This document shows, in pieces, positions 15,925 to 24,723 of a DNA stretch of 64,000 nt. Made by a program: the position numbers and the translations under genes. The notes beneath the pieces are model-generated. The model saw only the letters and a list, made by a program, of their open reading frames with translations, was not told the origin of the DNA and ran no database searches. Source of the stretch: DASVRZ01 sp038230215 (GTDB taxonomy: Bacteria; Verrucomicrobiota; Verrucomicrobiia; Chthoniobacterales; DASVRZ01); NCBI GenBank assembly GCA_038230215.1, contig JBBRNR010000006.1:62001-126000 (forward strand), given 5' to 3'. How positions within the stretch are numbered: the stretch's first letter is position 1; each line of letters opens with the position of its first letter.

Positions 15925-17565
15925 ATGGAATTTGTCCCCAAAATCTCCGATCTTTCGCCCGGTACCTTGCGTCCCGTAAAAAAGGAGCCTCGCATTGAAA
16001 AGGGATCCCAAATTTTCGAACGGTTCACCCTCACATCGGAATTGGGTAATGGACGCTGCAGCATGACGTGGCTGGCGGACGATCCCCGGTTTCGCCGCGA
16101 GGTGGCTCTGAAGCTTTTTCGCTCGGCCAATGTCGAGCAGGCGGAGGAGGAACGCCTCATCTGGCGCGATTTTTTGCGTAGGCTGCGCATTTTGAATCAC
16201 CCAGACATCGTCATCACGATGGAGTTTTTTCATGAGGGGCCGTGGCTGGCACTTTCCAATACATATGAAATGGGCCCAACTCTGGCCGAGCTGACGCTGC
16301 ACGCTGGCAAGAGTCTCCCCCTGCTACGAATTCTGGAAATTTTGAAAACCGTGGGCTGCGCTTTGTCTGCCGCGCATGACAAGCACCTGATTCTGCATGG
16401 CAATCTGAATGCCTATAACATTCTCATTCCAACCAGACGGCGCACGGCAAAGATCACCGATTTTGGCTTTCATCCGCCTCTTCCTCCACCCGGTGAGGAC
16501 ATCACAAGCCCCGAAGTGATGTGGAAACTCGCCTGCCTGAGCCCCGAGCGTCAGGCCGGAAATTCCCCGTCTCATGCGGACGATATTTATGCCTTTGCGA
16601 CAGTCGCCTATCAGCTTTTCACCGGCAAAAATCCGCCGCTGTCCGCTGACCTTCAGCTAGACCGAGAGGCGGCCCAGGCGCAGCTTGCAGAGGTTCCCGC
16701 AGAATGGCGTCAGCAATTGCCTGTCGGACTTTCCGCCAGCCCCACGGACCGTCCGGAGACGCTCACCGCCTTTCTACAAGCGCTGAATATCTACGAAGAT
16801 TTCAGGCCTTTGCGGAAGGAGATCGAGAAAGTCCAGGCCAGAGCGCCGAAGGCCACGCCTCGCACCAGTCATAGCCCGGATAATGAGAACCCCAAAAAGA
16901 AAATTCTTTTCCGGATCGCCATCGGTATTTGTGTGATCGCAGCGCCTTTGACCGTAGGCTGGATTATTTACCACAACTCCATAGTCAATCATCGTCTGCA
17001 AGAGGAGCGGTTTCAGGCCGAGGTTAGAGAAAAGGAACTCGAAGTCGCCGAAACAGCCCGTATCTTGAGGCTGAATGATCGTCTGGGCGGGGACAATGGG
17101 CCATCGCAATCGAATCTGGAACTTTACAGCCGCACGCTGAACGAACCCGCAGCCACTCCCAAGCCAACGCCGCTCGTGATCAATTCTGGCGCGCGTGATT
17201 TTTATCATGAGGGCCAGGCCAAATTTGCCGCTGGCGATCCTGTGAGTGCGATGGAAAGCTACGAACTGGCCATTGTTTTGCAACCCGACTGGCCCGATCT
17301 GCTCGAAGCGCGAGGCCAGGCGCTGCTGGCGAACAAAAACGCCGAGGACGCCGTTTTGGAGTTCAGCAAAGCTCTCATTATAGAGCCCCAGCGCCTAAAT
17401 TCCTTGCTCGGCAGGGCTGAGGCTCATCTGGCCACGGGCGACAAAGCCGCCGCCAAGGCGGACCTCCTGAATGCGCTCAAACTCGACCCTGAAAGCGAAC
17501 AGGTAAAATCCTTGCTCGACAAAAACAATCTACCCCTCCAGTCCGAACCGGGGATTATTCAATAA
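15925..17565 (+). CDS. Predicted membrane-anchored pseudokinase with TPR repeats
   Basis: 546 aa from the ATG at 15925; a TTG at 15919 is five bases from the AGGAG at 15909 and could also serve. Residues ~30-290 have a Ser/Thr kinase fold: ELGNGRCSMTWLA (glycine loop), VALKLF with the ATP Lys at 63, TDFGF at 178-182 and DDIYAFATVAYQLFTGKNPP (helix F). The catalytic loop reads HGNLNAYNIL (158-167), so the HRD Asp is Asn160 and the usual Lys is Asn162; catalysis is therefore doubtful. A TM helix at about 328-352 is followed by a coiled stretch and three TPR units (about 425-535), predicted outside the cytoplasm. The gene faces xylB tail to tail and has no partner gene. Probably a scaffold or sensor; this is inference. 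Confidence 0.75.
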   Translation: MEFVPKISDLSPGTLRPVKKEPRIEKGSQIFERFTLTSELGNGRCSMTWLADDPRFRREVALKLFRSANVEQAEEERLIWRDFLRRLRILNHPDIVITMEFFHEGPWLALSNTYEMGPTLAELTLHAGKSLPLLRILEILKTVGCALSAAHDKHLILHGNLNAYNILIPTRRRTAKITDFGFHPPLPPPGEDITSPEVMWKLACLSPERQAGNSPSHADDIYAFATVAYQLFTGKNPPLSADLQLDREAAQAQLAEVPAEWRQQLPVGLSASPTDRPETLTAFLQALNIYEDFRPLRKEIEKVQARAPKATPRTSHSPDNENPKKKILFRIAIGICVIAAPLTVGWIIYHNSIVNHRLQEERFQAEVREKELEVAETARILRLNDRLGGDNGPSQSNLELYSRTLNEPAATPKPTPLVINSGARDFYHEGQAKFAAGDPVSAMESYELAIVLQPDWPDLLEARGQALLANKNAEDAVLEFSKALIIEPQRLNSLLGRAEAHLATGDKAAAKADLLNALKLDPESEQVKSLLDKNNLPLQSEPGIIQ

Positions 17566-17574
17566 CTGACGTCC

Positions 17575-19074
17575 TTACAGATGCCCGGCCTGATGTAGAT
17601 GGCGGGTGATCGACGTTTGTCGGGAAAGAAGTTCTTTGTAAAGCTCTTGGAGCGCCGTGTTTGGACGGCAGCGGGTCGCCGGATCGAGCGCGACGGCTTG
17701 ATCACAAAGACTGGCCAGGGAAACGCCGCGTCCATTTGCCATGCTTTCCACCCAGACCGCTTGCACCGCCGCGCCGAGTGCCGCGCCCTCCGCTGTAGCC
17801 AGACAGACCACGGGAACTCCGAAGATATCGGCCGCCAGTTGCCGCCAGACCGCGCTTTTGCTTCCGCCGCCAGTGAGCCGAATCTCAGTCGCCTCTACGC
17901 CGAGTTGCGCCAACCGTTGCAAGCCATAGGCGAGTCCCAGAGTGACGCCCTCCATCGTGGCGCGGGCCATGTTTTTTGAGTTCATGTTTTTCGTGGTCAA
18001 GCCGTGAAGGACGCCCGCGCCGTTGGGCAGGTTCGGCGTGCGCTCGCCATTCAAATACGGGAGGAAAAGCAGGCCGTCCGCTCCGGGCGCGGCGTCGGCA
18101 ATGGCGGCATTGAGCGCGGCGTGATCCCAGTTAAAGAGTTGTCTCACTTGTTCAGTGGCCACAGTGACGTTCATCGTGCAGACGAGCGGCAGCCAGTGGT
18201 CGGTACTGTCGCAAAACGCAGCCACATCGCCCTCGGGATCGATGACTGGCTTGTCAGCACACGCGTAAAGCGTGCCCGAGGTGCCAAAACTCGCAGTGAC
18301 GACTCCGGGTTTGATGTTTCCCGTGCCGATGGCACCCATCATATTGTCGCCGCCGCCTGAGGACACGACCACGTTGCCCGGGAGTCCCCAACGCTGGCGC
18401 AACTCCTCCCGCAGAAGCCCGGCGGGACTTTGCGACGATTGCAGCTTTGGCAGTTTGTCCACCAGATCGGGATCGATGAAATCGATCAGCTTCCCGCACC
18501 ATTCGCGCGTCCGCACATCCAGCAAACCTGTGCCCGAGGCATCACCGTATTCCATGGTTTTATCGCCAGTCAGCCAGAAATTGAGGTAATCATGCGGGAG
18601 TAAAACAGCGTCGATCGCGGCGAAATGCTTGGGTTCCATCTCCTTCAGCCAGAGGAGTTTGGGCGCCGTGAAGCCTGGAGAAATGACGTTGCCCGCAAGT
18701 TTAATGATATTTTTTTGTCCGCCAAATTCCTGCGAAAACGCCTCACACTGAGGCGCGGTCGAGGTGTCGCACCAAAGTTTGGCCGGGCGAATAACGTTTC
18801 CCTCGCGATTTAGGACGACGAGCCCGTGTTGCTGACCGCTGATGCCGATACCTCGAACCATTTCGCGTCTGGCACCGATCTGGTTGAGGCAGTCCATTAT
18901 GGTTACTTCTGTGGCTGTCACCCAGTCTTCGGGATGTTGCTCGAGATGCCCTGGCGGCAAGCCCGTGATCAGACTGTAACTCGACTGGGCTGTGGCAATG
19001 ATTTGCCACGTTTCCGTGTCGAGGACGATGCATTTAGTGCTTTGGGTGCCGCTGTCGATGCCGAGATAAAGCAT
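17575..19074 (-). CDS. xylB: Xylulokinase
   Basis: 499 aa of the FGGY carbohydrate kinase family. It begins MLYLGIDSGTQSTKCIVLD (phosphate-1 loop), continues with GIGISGQQHGLVVLN, the xylulokinase-type substrate segment MEYGDASGTGLLDVRTREW with the catalytic Asp, SSGGGDNMMGAIGTG, ASFGTSGTLYA, FLPYLNGERTPN and the adenosine motif RLTGGGSKSAVWRQLAADIFG. It phosphorylates D-xylulose for entry into the pentose phosphate pathway. No xylose isomerase or transporter is adjacent, so the source of xylulose is not explained locally. A UDP-xylose synthase is encoded at 56229, but the two are far apart. Confidence 0.93.
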   Translation of the reverse strand: MLYLGIDSGTQSTKCIVLDTETWQIIATAQSSYSLITGLPPGHLEQHPEDWVTATEVTIMDCLNQIGARREMVRGIGISGQQHGLVVLNREGNVIRPAKLWCDTSTAPQCEAFSQEFGGQKNIIKLAGNVISPGFTAPKLLWLKEMEPKHFAAIDAVLLPHDYLNFWLTGDKTMEYGDASGTGLLDVRTREWCGKLIDFIDPDLVDKLPKLQSSQSPAGLLREELRQRWGLPGNVVVSSGGGDNMMGAIGTGNIKPGVVTASFGTSGTLYACADKPVIDPEGDVAAFCDSTDHWLPLVCTMNVTVATEQVRQLFNWDHAALNAAIADAAPGADGLLFLPYLNGERTPNLPNGAGVLHGLTTKNMNSKNMARATMEGVTLGLAYGLQRLAQLGVEATEIRLTGGGSKSAVWRQLAADIFGVPVVCLATAEGAALGAAVQAVWVESMANGRGVSLASLCDQAVALDPATRCRPNTALQELYKELLSRQTSITRHLHQAGHL

Positions 19075-19195
19075 AGGAAATGAAGTAGGTAAAAGGTCGG
19101 TGGTGGGTTTCGGCTTTACGTGCCGTTTATAGGGAGTATGAAGAACTAGCCGCTTTTTCCACCACGAAAGTGCGAAACTTGGATTTCTCTCAATT

Positions 19196-19576
19196 ATGCT
19201 GACCCGTCTCCTCCATACTCGTTATCGCGTTCAGGATCTGGAAAAAACCGTCAATTTCTACAAAAATGTCCTCGGGCTTGAGGAAACTCGGCGGCATACG
19301 TCTGGGCGCGGCTCGCAACTAGTTTTCTTTAAGGCTCCTGGGAGTGTTGAGGAGATTGAGATTTGCAAATTCGACGAAAGCGGCCCCGTCGTGGTGGGTC
19401 CGGATCTCACGCATCTGGCCTTTGAGGTCGAGGACATGGATGCCTTTGCGAGGGAGGTCGCGGCGAAGGGTTATCCCCTCAGCGATGGGCCTCACACTTC
19501 CCCGAGTGGTAGCAAAATAGCCTTTATCGACGCGCCCGAAGGTTACGAAATCGAGCTGATTCAGAGTGCCCGCTAA
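19196..19576 (+). CDS. VOC/glyoxalase-fold protein, lactoylglutathione lyase-like
   Basis: 126 aa. MLTRLLHTRYRVQDLEKTVNFYKNVLG opens the first beta-alpha-beta-beta-beta module, and THLAFEVEDMDAF the second. Candidate metal ligands are His7, Glu63 region, His80 and the Glu in APEGYEIELIQ. Spacing and length match glyoxalase I-type VOC proteins, which detoxify methylglyoxal as a thiol hemiadduct. Other VOC enzymes cannot be excluded without structural comparison. It lies 15 bp upstream of the toxin-like gene on the same strand and may be transcribed with it. Confidence 0.8.
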   Translation: MLTRLLHTRYRVQDLEKTVNFYKNVLGLEETRRHTSGRGSQLVFFKAPGSVEEIEICKFDESGPVVVGPDLTHLAFEVEDMDAFAREVAAKGYPLSDGPHTSPSGSKIAFIDAPEGYEIELIQSAR

Positions 19577-19591
19577 TTTCCCCTCCGACTC

Positions 19592-19873
19592 ATGGATTTT
19601 GACTGGCTCGACGCCCCATTCGATCTGAAAAAGATCGCTCCGAAGGAAATCGAGGAGTCGTTTGAGGATCCCTTCAGCTTGCGATTTCTACCCGAGTCGG
19701 TGGGTCAAACCAACGAAGCTCGTTATTTCTGTCTCGGCAAATCCGTGGGCGGTCGCGGTATTTTCAGTGTTTTCTGGACCGACGGAAAACTCTACCGGGT
19801 AATCGCTTCCCGCGAGATGGCTCCAGAGGAGCAAAGCTATTACGATCGGAAAAACGCGGAGTTTGCCCTATGA
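19592..19873 (+). CDS. brnT: BrnT-family type II toxin (putative)
   Basis: 93 aa. The N-terminal FDWLDAPFDLKKIAPKEIEESFEDPFSL resembles the BrnT opening (F-W-D-x-x-K ... F-D-P), followed by EARYFCLGKSVGGRGIFSVFW (compare ERF-x-x-G-x-S) and the C-terminal YRVIASREMAPEEQSYYD (compare R-I-I-S-A-R-x-A-x-x-x-E). BrnT proteins are RelE-fold ribonucleases that inhibit translation. The gene overlaps the next one by ATGA and is followed by a CopG/BrnA-like antitoxin, the usual order for brnTA. The N-terminus diverges (DAPFDL for the usual D-x-x-K-x-x-x-N), so the call is not certain. Confidence 0.75.
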   Translation: MDFDWLDAPFDLKKIAPKEIEESFEDPFSLRFLPESVGQTNEARYFCLGKSVGGRGIFSVFWTDGKLYRVIASREMAPEEQSYYDRKNAEFAL

Positions 19874-20133
19874 AAAGCATTGCCAATTGGTCCGAGGTTC
19901 CCGTTTTTAACTCCAAGGAAGAGGAGGCGACCTTCTGGCTGGAGACGCGGCTTGAGCAACGTCTGCTCCAGGCTTCGCTACAAAAAACAGAGATGCGCGA
20001 TTCGACGACGATCACCCTGCGTTTCGACCCACGCATGCTTGCCCGCATTAAACGCCTGGCGCGCTCCCGCTACCTGAATTACCAGAGCATGATCAAACAG
20101 TGGCTCAGCGAGCGTCTGGAGAAAGAAATCTAA
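19870..20133 (+). CDS. brnA: BrnA/CopG-family antitoxin (putative)
   Basis: 87 aa. The N-terminal half has the VPVFNSKEEEATFWLETR motif typical of toxin-binding segments in BrnA-like antitoxins (P-x-F-x-S-E-E-E-E-x-x-F-W). The C-terminal half is a ribbon-helix-helix: TTITLRFDPRMLARIKRLAR then YLNYQSMIKQWLSERL. Such antitoxins bind DNA through the first strand of the RHH and usually autoregulate the operon. The start codon overlaps the toxin stop (ATGA). I see no convincing operator palindrome upstream of the toxin gene. Confidence 0.75.
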   Translation: MKSIANWSEVPVFNSKEEEATFWLETRLEQRLLQASLQKTEMRDSTTITLRFDPRMLARIKRLARSRYLNYQSMIKQWLSERLEKEI

Positions 20134-20153
20134 CCCGACTGTAGTTAACCCCG

Positions 20154-20888
20154 TTAATGGGACACCACGTCCGGGTGCTGGATTTTCGGGGCGATTTTTC
20201 CGATAAATTTCTCGAGATCGGCCGAGGTTTGCGCCTCCGTTTTGGCTCCAGCCCGCTTCTGATCGGGGACCAATCCACTCACGATCACGTAGGCCCAGCG
20301 ATGGTTGACGTTATGGAAAACACGATCCCAACTGGTCAGCAAGACGCGCTCGCGATGTTCCGAGGTCGTTTTGTCCTTTCCGACGAACCAATAATAAAAG
20401 TTGCTGGTGATCTGCCGTCGGTCACCCTCGGCAACCTCGACTACGCGGGACAAGGTGAGTTTCATTACATTCTGGGTTTTGCCATTCTCCAAGTGAACGG
20501 GCACTTTTTGAGCCGCGCCAATCGTCCAGCCCTGGCCCGGCAAACAGGTTTCCGGGCGGTGAATACTGCGTTTTTCTCCGCCGCTGAGCACGATCTGGCA
20601 GGTGACATATTCACCCCGTAGCGAGGAGTAAAGTTTTTTGACAATCTGGGTGTCGCCGGGCAGCATGACTTTCTCCGCGAGCGATGCCTCCTGGTCTTGC
20701 CCCATAAATTGATCCACAAAGATAGGGAGAGTCATGTTCACCCCTGCCTCGGTGACGCTACTGACATTTTTTGTCGTATAGCAGAGGGCGAGCGTGCCAA
20801 AGCCGATTAGCAAGAGAACGACGGAGCGCCAGACGCTAATCTGGAATCCGTTATTGAAGGTCGAGGGTTCGGACGGGGCGGCGTTCAT
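20154..20888 (-). CDS. EpsI-type exosortase-associated protein
   Basis: 244 aa. There is one TM helix near residues 20-40, then an EpsI/DUF3485-like periplasmic domain whose signature HRPETCLPGQGW (His110, Cys115) is intact, followed by strands ending in NFYYWFVGKDKTTSEHRERV and a region RVFHNVNHRWAYVIVSGLV. EpsI domains occur next to or fused with exosortases in exopolysaccharide loci. Their action is unproven, but the conserved Cys and His suggest catalysis. The start overlaps the stop of the exosortase gene (ATGA), so the two are translated as a unit. It is the last gene of the polysaccharide operon. Confidence 0.85.
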   Translation of the reverse strand: MNAAPSEPSTFNNGFQISVWRSVVLLLIGFGTLALCYTTKNVSSVTEAGVNMTLPIFVDQFMGQDQEASLAEKVMLPGDTQIVKKLYSSLRGEYVTCQIVLSGGEKRSIHRPETCLPGQGWTIGAAQKVPVHLENGKTQNVMKLTLSRVVEVAEGDRRQITSNFYYWFVGKDKTTSEHRERVLLTSWDRVFHNVNHRWAYVIVSGLVPDQKRAGAKTEAQTSADLEKFIGKIAPKIQHPDVVSH

Positions 20889-21865
20889 ACCCGGCCTCCT
20901 TCGGCAGATGCCGGAAGAACCGGACTTACCTTGGATTTACCCCATTCTTTGGAGAGCAGATTCCCAAGTAAAACCATGCCACCCAAGGCAATGACATACA
21001 CGAAATAACCCGCCCCGGTGTGAAACCAAGTTGGGTGATCGAGCGAGCCAATGGCAAACTTGGAGCCAAAGCCCAATGTGCCAAAGGTGAGCAGGAGAAT
21101 GCGAACGAAATTGCCTGCTATGGCCAGAGGGAAGGCCATCAGAAAGAGAATAATTTTTTGCCATGTCCTAGGCAAAGTTAGATAGCCGTAAAGGGCGGTA
21201 ATCATGGTCAGCGCGAAGAGCGAACGAATGCCAGAGCACGGATCAGCGATGTCCACCTGATACCGCTGGCCCGCGGCGAGATGTCGCACATAATCTGGAG
21301 CGGAAACGAGCGCCGTCCCACTGAGCATCGTAGGTTGGCCGATCAGATTCAGAAAGTGATAGCACATCGCCGACATCTTTAGACGCAGCGGAAAAGCGAT
21401 TTCCGCATCAAGGAAAATGAATGGCCATGCAAATGCCAGAAACGCCCAAGGAAAGAGCATCGTATGGAAAAAACGCCAGCCGAGAAAGAAAATCAGAACG
21501 CCGCTAATGAAGATCTGCACACTGACGAATCCAAAATATTGCACGCTGGTTTTGTAACCAATCCAATAGAGAAGCATGGAAAAAACAATGGGAATTAAGC
21601 CCCAGTTGCTGCCGCAAATCGGGATTTTGGCCAGTTCTCCGCGCTTCCAGTAGACGAGCGCTGCCGCAATCGGAAACACTAAAAGACAATGTCCCCAGCT
21701 TCCGTAATCCGTGGAAAGCGCATAAAAAATGGCGTAAAGACTTTGTAGCGTGTCACCGTAACCGCTCGCGTAAGGGAAAACAAAGTAGAGTGCCGCAAAG
21801 ATGGCCAGAATAGCCACTGCTGGTAAAATCCATTGACGGCTGGGTGAATCGGAGACGGAATTCAT
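20885..21865 (-). CDS. Exosortase
   Basis: 326 aa polytopic membrane protein with about 8 TM helices. The three exosortase catalytic residues are present in order: Cys210 in ADPCSGIRSL, Arg255 in GNFVRILLL and His282 in WFHTGAGYFVY. Exosortases cleave and probably transfer proteins bearing PEP-CTERM-like C-terminal sorting signals to the surface. No protein in this window has a recognisable PEP-CTERM tail, so its substrates are elsewhere. The sub-type (XrtA, XrtB, XrtC and so on) cannot be settled by eye. It is directly upstream of EpsI and downstream of the sugar reductase gene. Confidence 0.92.
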   Translation of the reverse strand: MNSVSDSPSRQWILPAVAILAIFAALYFVFPYASGYGDTLQSLYAIFYALSTDYGSWGHCLLVFPIAAALVYWKRGELAKIPICGSNWGLIPIVFSMLLYWIGYKTSVQYFGFVSVQIFISGVLIFFLGWRFFHTMLFPWAFLAFAWPFIFLDAEIAFPLRLKMSAMCYHFLNLIGQPTMLSGTALVSAPDYVRHLAAGQRYQVDIADPCSGIRSLFALTMITALYGYLTLPRTWQKIILFLMAFPLAIAGNFVRILLLTFGTLGFGSKFAIGSLDHPTWFHTGAGYFVYVIALGGMVLLGNLLSKEWGKSKVSPVLPASAEGGRV

Positions 21866-21907
21866 GCAAAAAATCTAGCAGGCGCACCAATCACACAGCC
21901 TGGTTGG

Positions 21908-22801
21908 TTAGGCAAGAACTGGTCGCCGCCGGGCATGGCAGGCGTCGAGGAACTGGCTCAATCCATCTCGCCAGTTCATAGGGACAAAACCCAATTCTCC
22001 CGCCAGCTTGGAAACATCCAGCACTGAGTAAAGCGGACGCGATCCGCTTAGGACGGCCATTTTTTCCAAGGGGACTTCCACCAGACTCTGGCAAAGCGGA
22101 GTGTGGCCGCGCTCTTGGAGCTGCCGCAGACACTCATGGGCGAAACCTTCCCAACTTGCTTCGCCGGAATGCACGAGGTTGAACAAGCCGGAGCTGCCAC
22201 GACAAACCAACTCGCGGATGATTTGCGCAGCATAGCCGGCATGCAAGCACGAGCCGCGTTTCCCAGAGGCGACTTCCAGTGTGTTGTGTCGCATCAGAAG
22301 CTCGGGCAACAGGCTAAGAAATGTCCTGCCGCCCTCACCAAACAACCATGCCACTCGTAGCAAAAGGTGGCTCGGATACTGGCTAAACGCATCTTCCACA
22401 GCTGCTTTGTGCGCCCCGTAAACAGACAGTGGGTGTGTCGCATCCTGCTCGCGATAAGGAGTTTCGGAGCGACCATCAAAAATATAATCCGTGCTGAAAT
22501 GAACCAAACGAATGCCGCGTTCCGCAGTCAGCGCCGCCAGCCGGATGGGAGCCTCGCGGTTGACCTGTGCGGATTGTTCGGGGTGATCTTCGCACTGCTG
22601 AAAATGGCAAAGCGCCGCGCAGTTGATGATGACTTCCGGCTGAATTCGGTCCAACACGGAGACGATATTTTTTTCATTTGTGACGTCGAGATCCTTGTGC
22701 GCGAACGAGATAACAAGCTGATCCGAACGGGCATACTCGCGAACGACATGCCGTCCCAAAAGTCCGCCGCTGCCTAAAACGATAATGGAGGAAGACGACA
22801 T
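21908..22801 (-). CDS. RfbD-like dTDP-4-dehydrorhamnose reductase family protein
   Basis: 297 aa extended SDR. It has the N-terminal Rossmann motif VLGSGGLLGRHVVREY, a VIINCAALCHFQQCEDHPEQS segment (compare V-N-A-A-A-Y-T-x-V-D-x-A-E), HFSTDYIFDG with the active-site Ser/Thr, and the catalytic YGAHKAAVE (YxxxK). It also shows LRVAWLFGEGGRTFL. The family reduces 4-keto-6-deoxy sugar nucleotides, most often making dTDP-L-rhamnose, but rfbA, rfbB and rfbC are not in the window. A 4-ketoreductase of another deoxysugar is equally possible. It is flanked by glycosyltransferase and exosortase genes on the same strand. Confidence 0.8.
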   Translation of the reverse strand: MSSSSIIVLGSGGLLGRHVVREYARSDQLVISFAHKDLDVTNEKNIVSVLDRIQPEVIINCAALCHFQQCEDHPEQSAQVNREAPIRLAALTAERGIRLVHFSTDYIFDGRSETPYREQDATHPLSVYGAHKAAVEDAFSQYPSHLLLRVAWLFGEGGRTFLSLLPELLMRHNTLEVASGKRGSCLHAGYAAQIIRELVCRGSSGLFNLVHSGEASWEGFAHECLRQLQERGHTPLCQSLVEVPLEKMAVLSGSRPLYSVLDVSKLAGELGFVPMNWRDGLSQFLDACHARRRPVLA

Positions 22802-22813
22802 GAAGTGGTGATA

Positions 22814-23866
22814 CTAGCCTAAAGCGGCATTGCTGGGAAGACTTTGAGCCACCTGTTCGACCGTCACGGCTTCCAAGCATATCGGTGAGGAATAAACGCA
22901 ACGATCTATGCATGGGCGGTAAGAGCACACGTCGCAGGCAATCACGCGCTGGGCATTTTTATAGGGCGCAAACCAGTTGGGATTCGCCGAGCCGAAAATG
23001 GTCCAAACGGGTTTGCCGAGGGCGGCGGCCAGGTGAGAAACCAGGGAGTCGTTGCAAAAAACGGCGTCTGCAGACTGAACAAGTGAGAGCAATTCATCGA
23101 GGTCGCAGGCAGTCAGAGACAGATGATTTGGATTTTCCGCGACTAACGCAGGACTATCCGGCGGCTGGATAAGAATGGAAGTCCGATTTTGGAAAGTAGT
23201 GGCCAAAAGACGTTGAAAACGATCCAGTGGCCAGCGTTTTGTCGCCAGTCGCCCGCCCGGATGAATCAACCAGAGTGTCCGGCCGGGATTGCGAAATGCA
23301 CTCGCTTTTAGATGCGCTGGCACTTGGAACCAAGGTGTGACGGGGTTCCACCTGAGGCCTGCGGCTTCGGTAAGTTGTTGCCAGTCCGTCAGGTGTGATT
23401 GTTGGTAGTCGATCCGTTGTAACGGCTGGTTGAGTGGCGCGAAATGTCCAAGGAACTGCCCCAATTTCATCCGGCGCCACCGCCACGGACGTTCATGAGC
23501 ATAAAAGTTCTGCTCATTGACGGGAAAACCGAAAGTCTGCGCGGCACCCGTTTGCCGCATGAGTCCATGCACACGGGAATCGGCCCATGCACAGTAAGCC
23601 TGCGAGGGTTGCAAGTCCCGCAAGGTTTTCAGAAGCGTTATTAGCCGAAGCACGCTGGAAAGTTTCCTCATTCCCTGCAATTCCCACCAAGGCTCCCATG
23701 GATGGATCTGACTGGCGGGGAGGAATTTACGGAAAACTTCTAGCGAGCCAGCTCGGCAAATCACATGCAACTCCCGTGTGTTTTCCTGTTGAATCGCCCG
23801 CACAAAGGGAACGCTCAAAACGGCGTCGCCAAGATGATGCAACTCAAAAAGAAGCACTGGAATCAT
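22814..23866 (-). CDS. Glycosyltransferase family 9 (heptosyltransferase-like)
   Basis: 350 aa. The start at 23866 is chosen because its ATG forms ATGA with the stop of the upstream gene. The GT9 pattern is clear: LLFELHHLGDAVLSVPFVRAI at the N-terminus (G-D acceptor loop), LWLIHPGGRLATKRWPLDRF for the donor-domain start, and FCNDSLVSHLAAALGKPVWTIFGSANPNWFAPY, the nucleotide-sugar signature. ADP-heptose or a related donor is usual for the family. Within this polysaccharide operon it may act on an exopolysaccharide or LPS intermediate. It has Cys-rich CDVCSYRPCIDRCVY near the C-terminus, common in GT9 proteins. Confidence 0.88.
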   Translation of the reverse strand: MIPVLLFELHHLGDAVLSVPFVRAIQQENTRELHVICRAGSLEVFRKFLPASQIHPWEPWWELQGMRKLSSVLRLITLLKTLRDLQPSQAYCAWADSRVHGLMRQTGAAQTFGFPVNEQNFYAHERPWRWRRMKLGQFLGHFAPLNQPLQRIDYQQSHLTDWQQLTEAAGLRWNPVTPWFQVPAHLKASAFRNPGRTLWLIHPGGRLATKRWPLDRFQRLLATTFQNRTSILIQPPDSPALVAENPNHLSLTACDLDELLSLVQSADAVFCNDSLVSHLAAALGKPVWTIFGSANPNWFAPYKNAQRVIACDVCSYRPCIDRCVYSSPICLEAVTVEQVAQSLPSNAALG

Positions 23867-24723
23867 CGCAGCAAAGTGAAGCGCTGTTTCCAAATCGTAG
23901 TGGGATGCGGAACAGAAAATACGATCCGTTTTTCAGGACTGTCCTGAGTATAGATCGAATATTCGAACGGTTGCTGCCGATAAATCCCACCCAGCCAGCG
24001 ACGCAGACGATGATGAGCAGCAATCAATGGCACGGCTGAACGCTGCCAAAAAGGGGCGTGATCGCGCAGGCGGTTTCTTTCGTTTTCACTGGTTACGGTG
24101 CCTCCAAGATTGCTGCCGGTATCGACAAAAACCGAGGTAAAAGCAGGAATCGCGGCCATTTTCAATCCCTTTTGCAAGCAGCGCAAAATCCATTCAGCAT
24201 CGCCGACAGCCTTCCAGTCCGGATCAAAAAACAAGCTGTGCTCGTCCAGCACTCGACGCCGAAAAAAGGTCGAGCACGTAAATGTGCTGAGATGGCAGAC
24301 GCGGGTATGCGGTGGCAGCGGCGGCAGGACTTTACGGCTACAGAGATATCGTCCATGGCCGTCCACGACGATGAGACCGGCAAAAAGCATGTCGATGCCG
24401 GGGTTTTTAGTGAAGAAATCGGACACTTTTGCCAGTGTGCCCGGGAGATACTGCTCGTCGCAGTTGAGATAGGAAACAATCTCGCCTGTGGCCCGGCGCA
24501 AGCCGCGATTGATAGCATCATACATCCCATCGTCTTTTTCGATGAATATCTGGATTTGAGGCTGTGCAACCCGCATTTCTGCGGTTCCATCCCGCGAGCA
24601 GGCATCTTGGATGATGTGCTCGACCTGTAGTCCAGACGTTTGCTGATCGGCCACGGAGCGGATGGCCAATCGTAGCCAGTCCGCCTGCTGGAAACTTGGC
24701 GTGACCACAGAGAAACTCGTCAT
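23863..24723 (-). CDS. Glycosyltransferase family 2
   Basis: 286 aa. It opens with FSVVTPSFQQADWLRLAIRSV, followed by EHIIQDACSRDGT (diphosphate-binding), KDDGMYDAINRGLRRATGEIVSYLNCDEQYLPG with the metal motif NCDE in place of DxD, and a later WKAVGDAEWILRCL acceptor motif. It is coupled on both sides by 4-bp overlaps with neighbouring transferase genes. It is related to the WcaA-type group common in exopolysaccharide loci. Donor and acceptor cannot be read from sequence. Confidence 0.88.
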   Translation of the reverse strand: MTSFSVVTPSFQQADWLRLAIRSVADQQTSGLQVEHIIQDACSRDGTAEMRVAQPQIQIFIEKDDGMYDAINRGLRRATGEIVSYLNCDEQYLPGTLAKVSDFFTKNPGIDMLFAGLIVVDGHGRYLCSRKVLPPLPPHTRVCHLSTFTCSTFFRRRVLDEHSLFFDPDWKAVGDAEWILRCLQKGLKMAAIPAFTSVFVDTGSNLGGTVTSENERNRLRDHAPFWQRSAVPLIAAHHRLRRWLGGIYRQQPFEYSIYTQDSPEKRIVFSVPHPTTIWKQRFTLLR

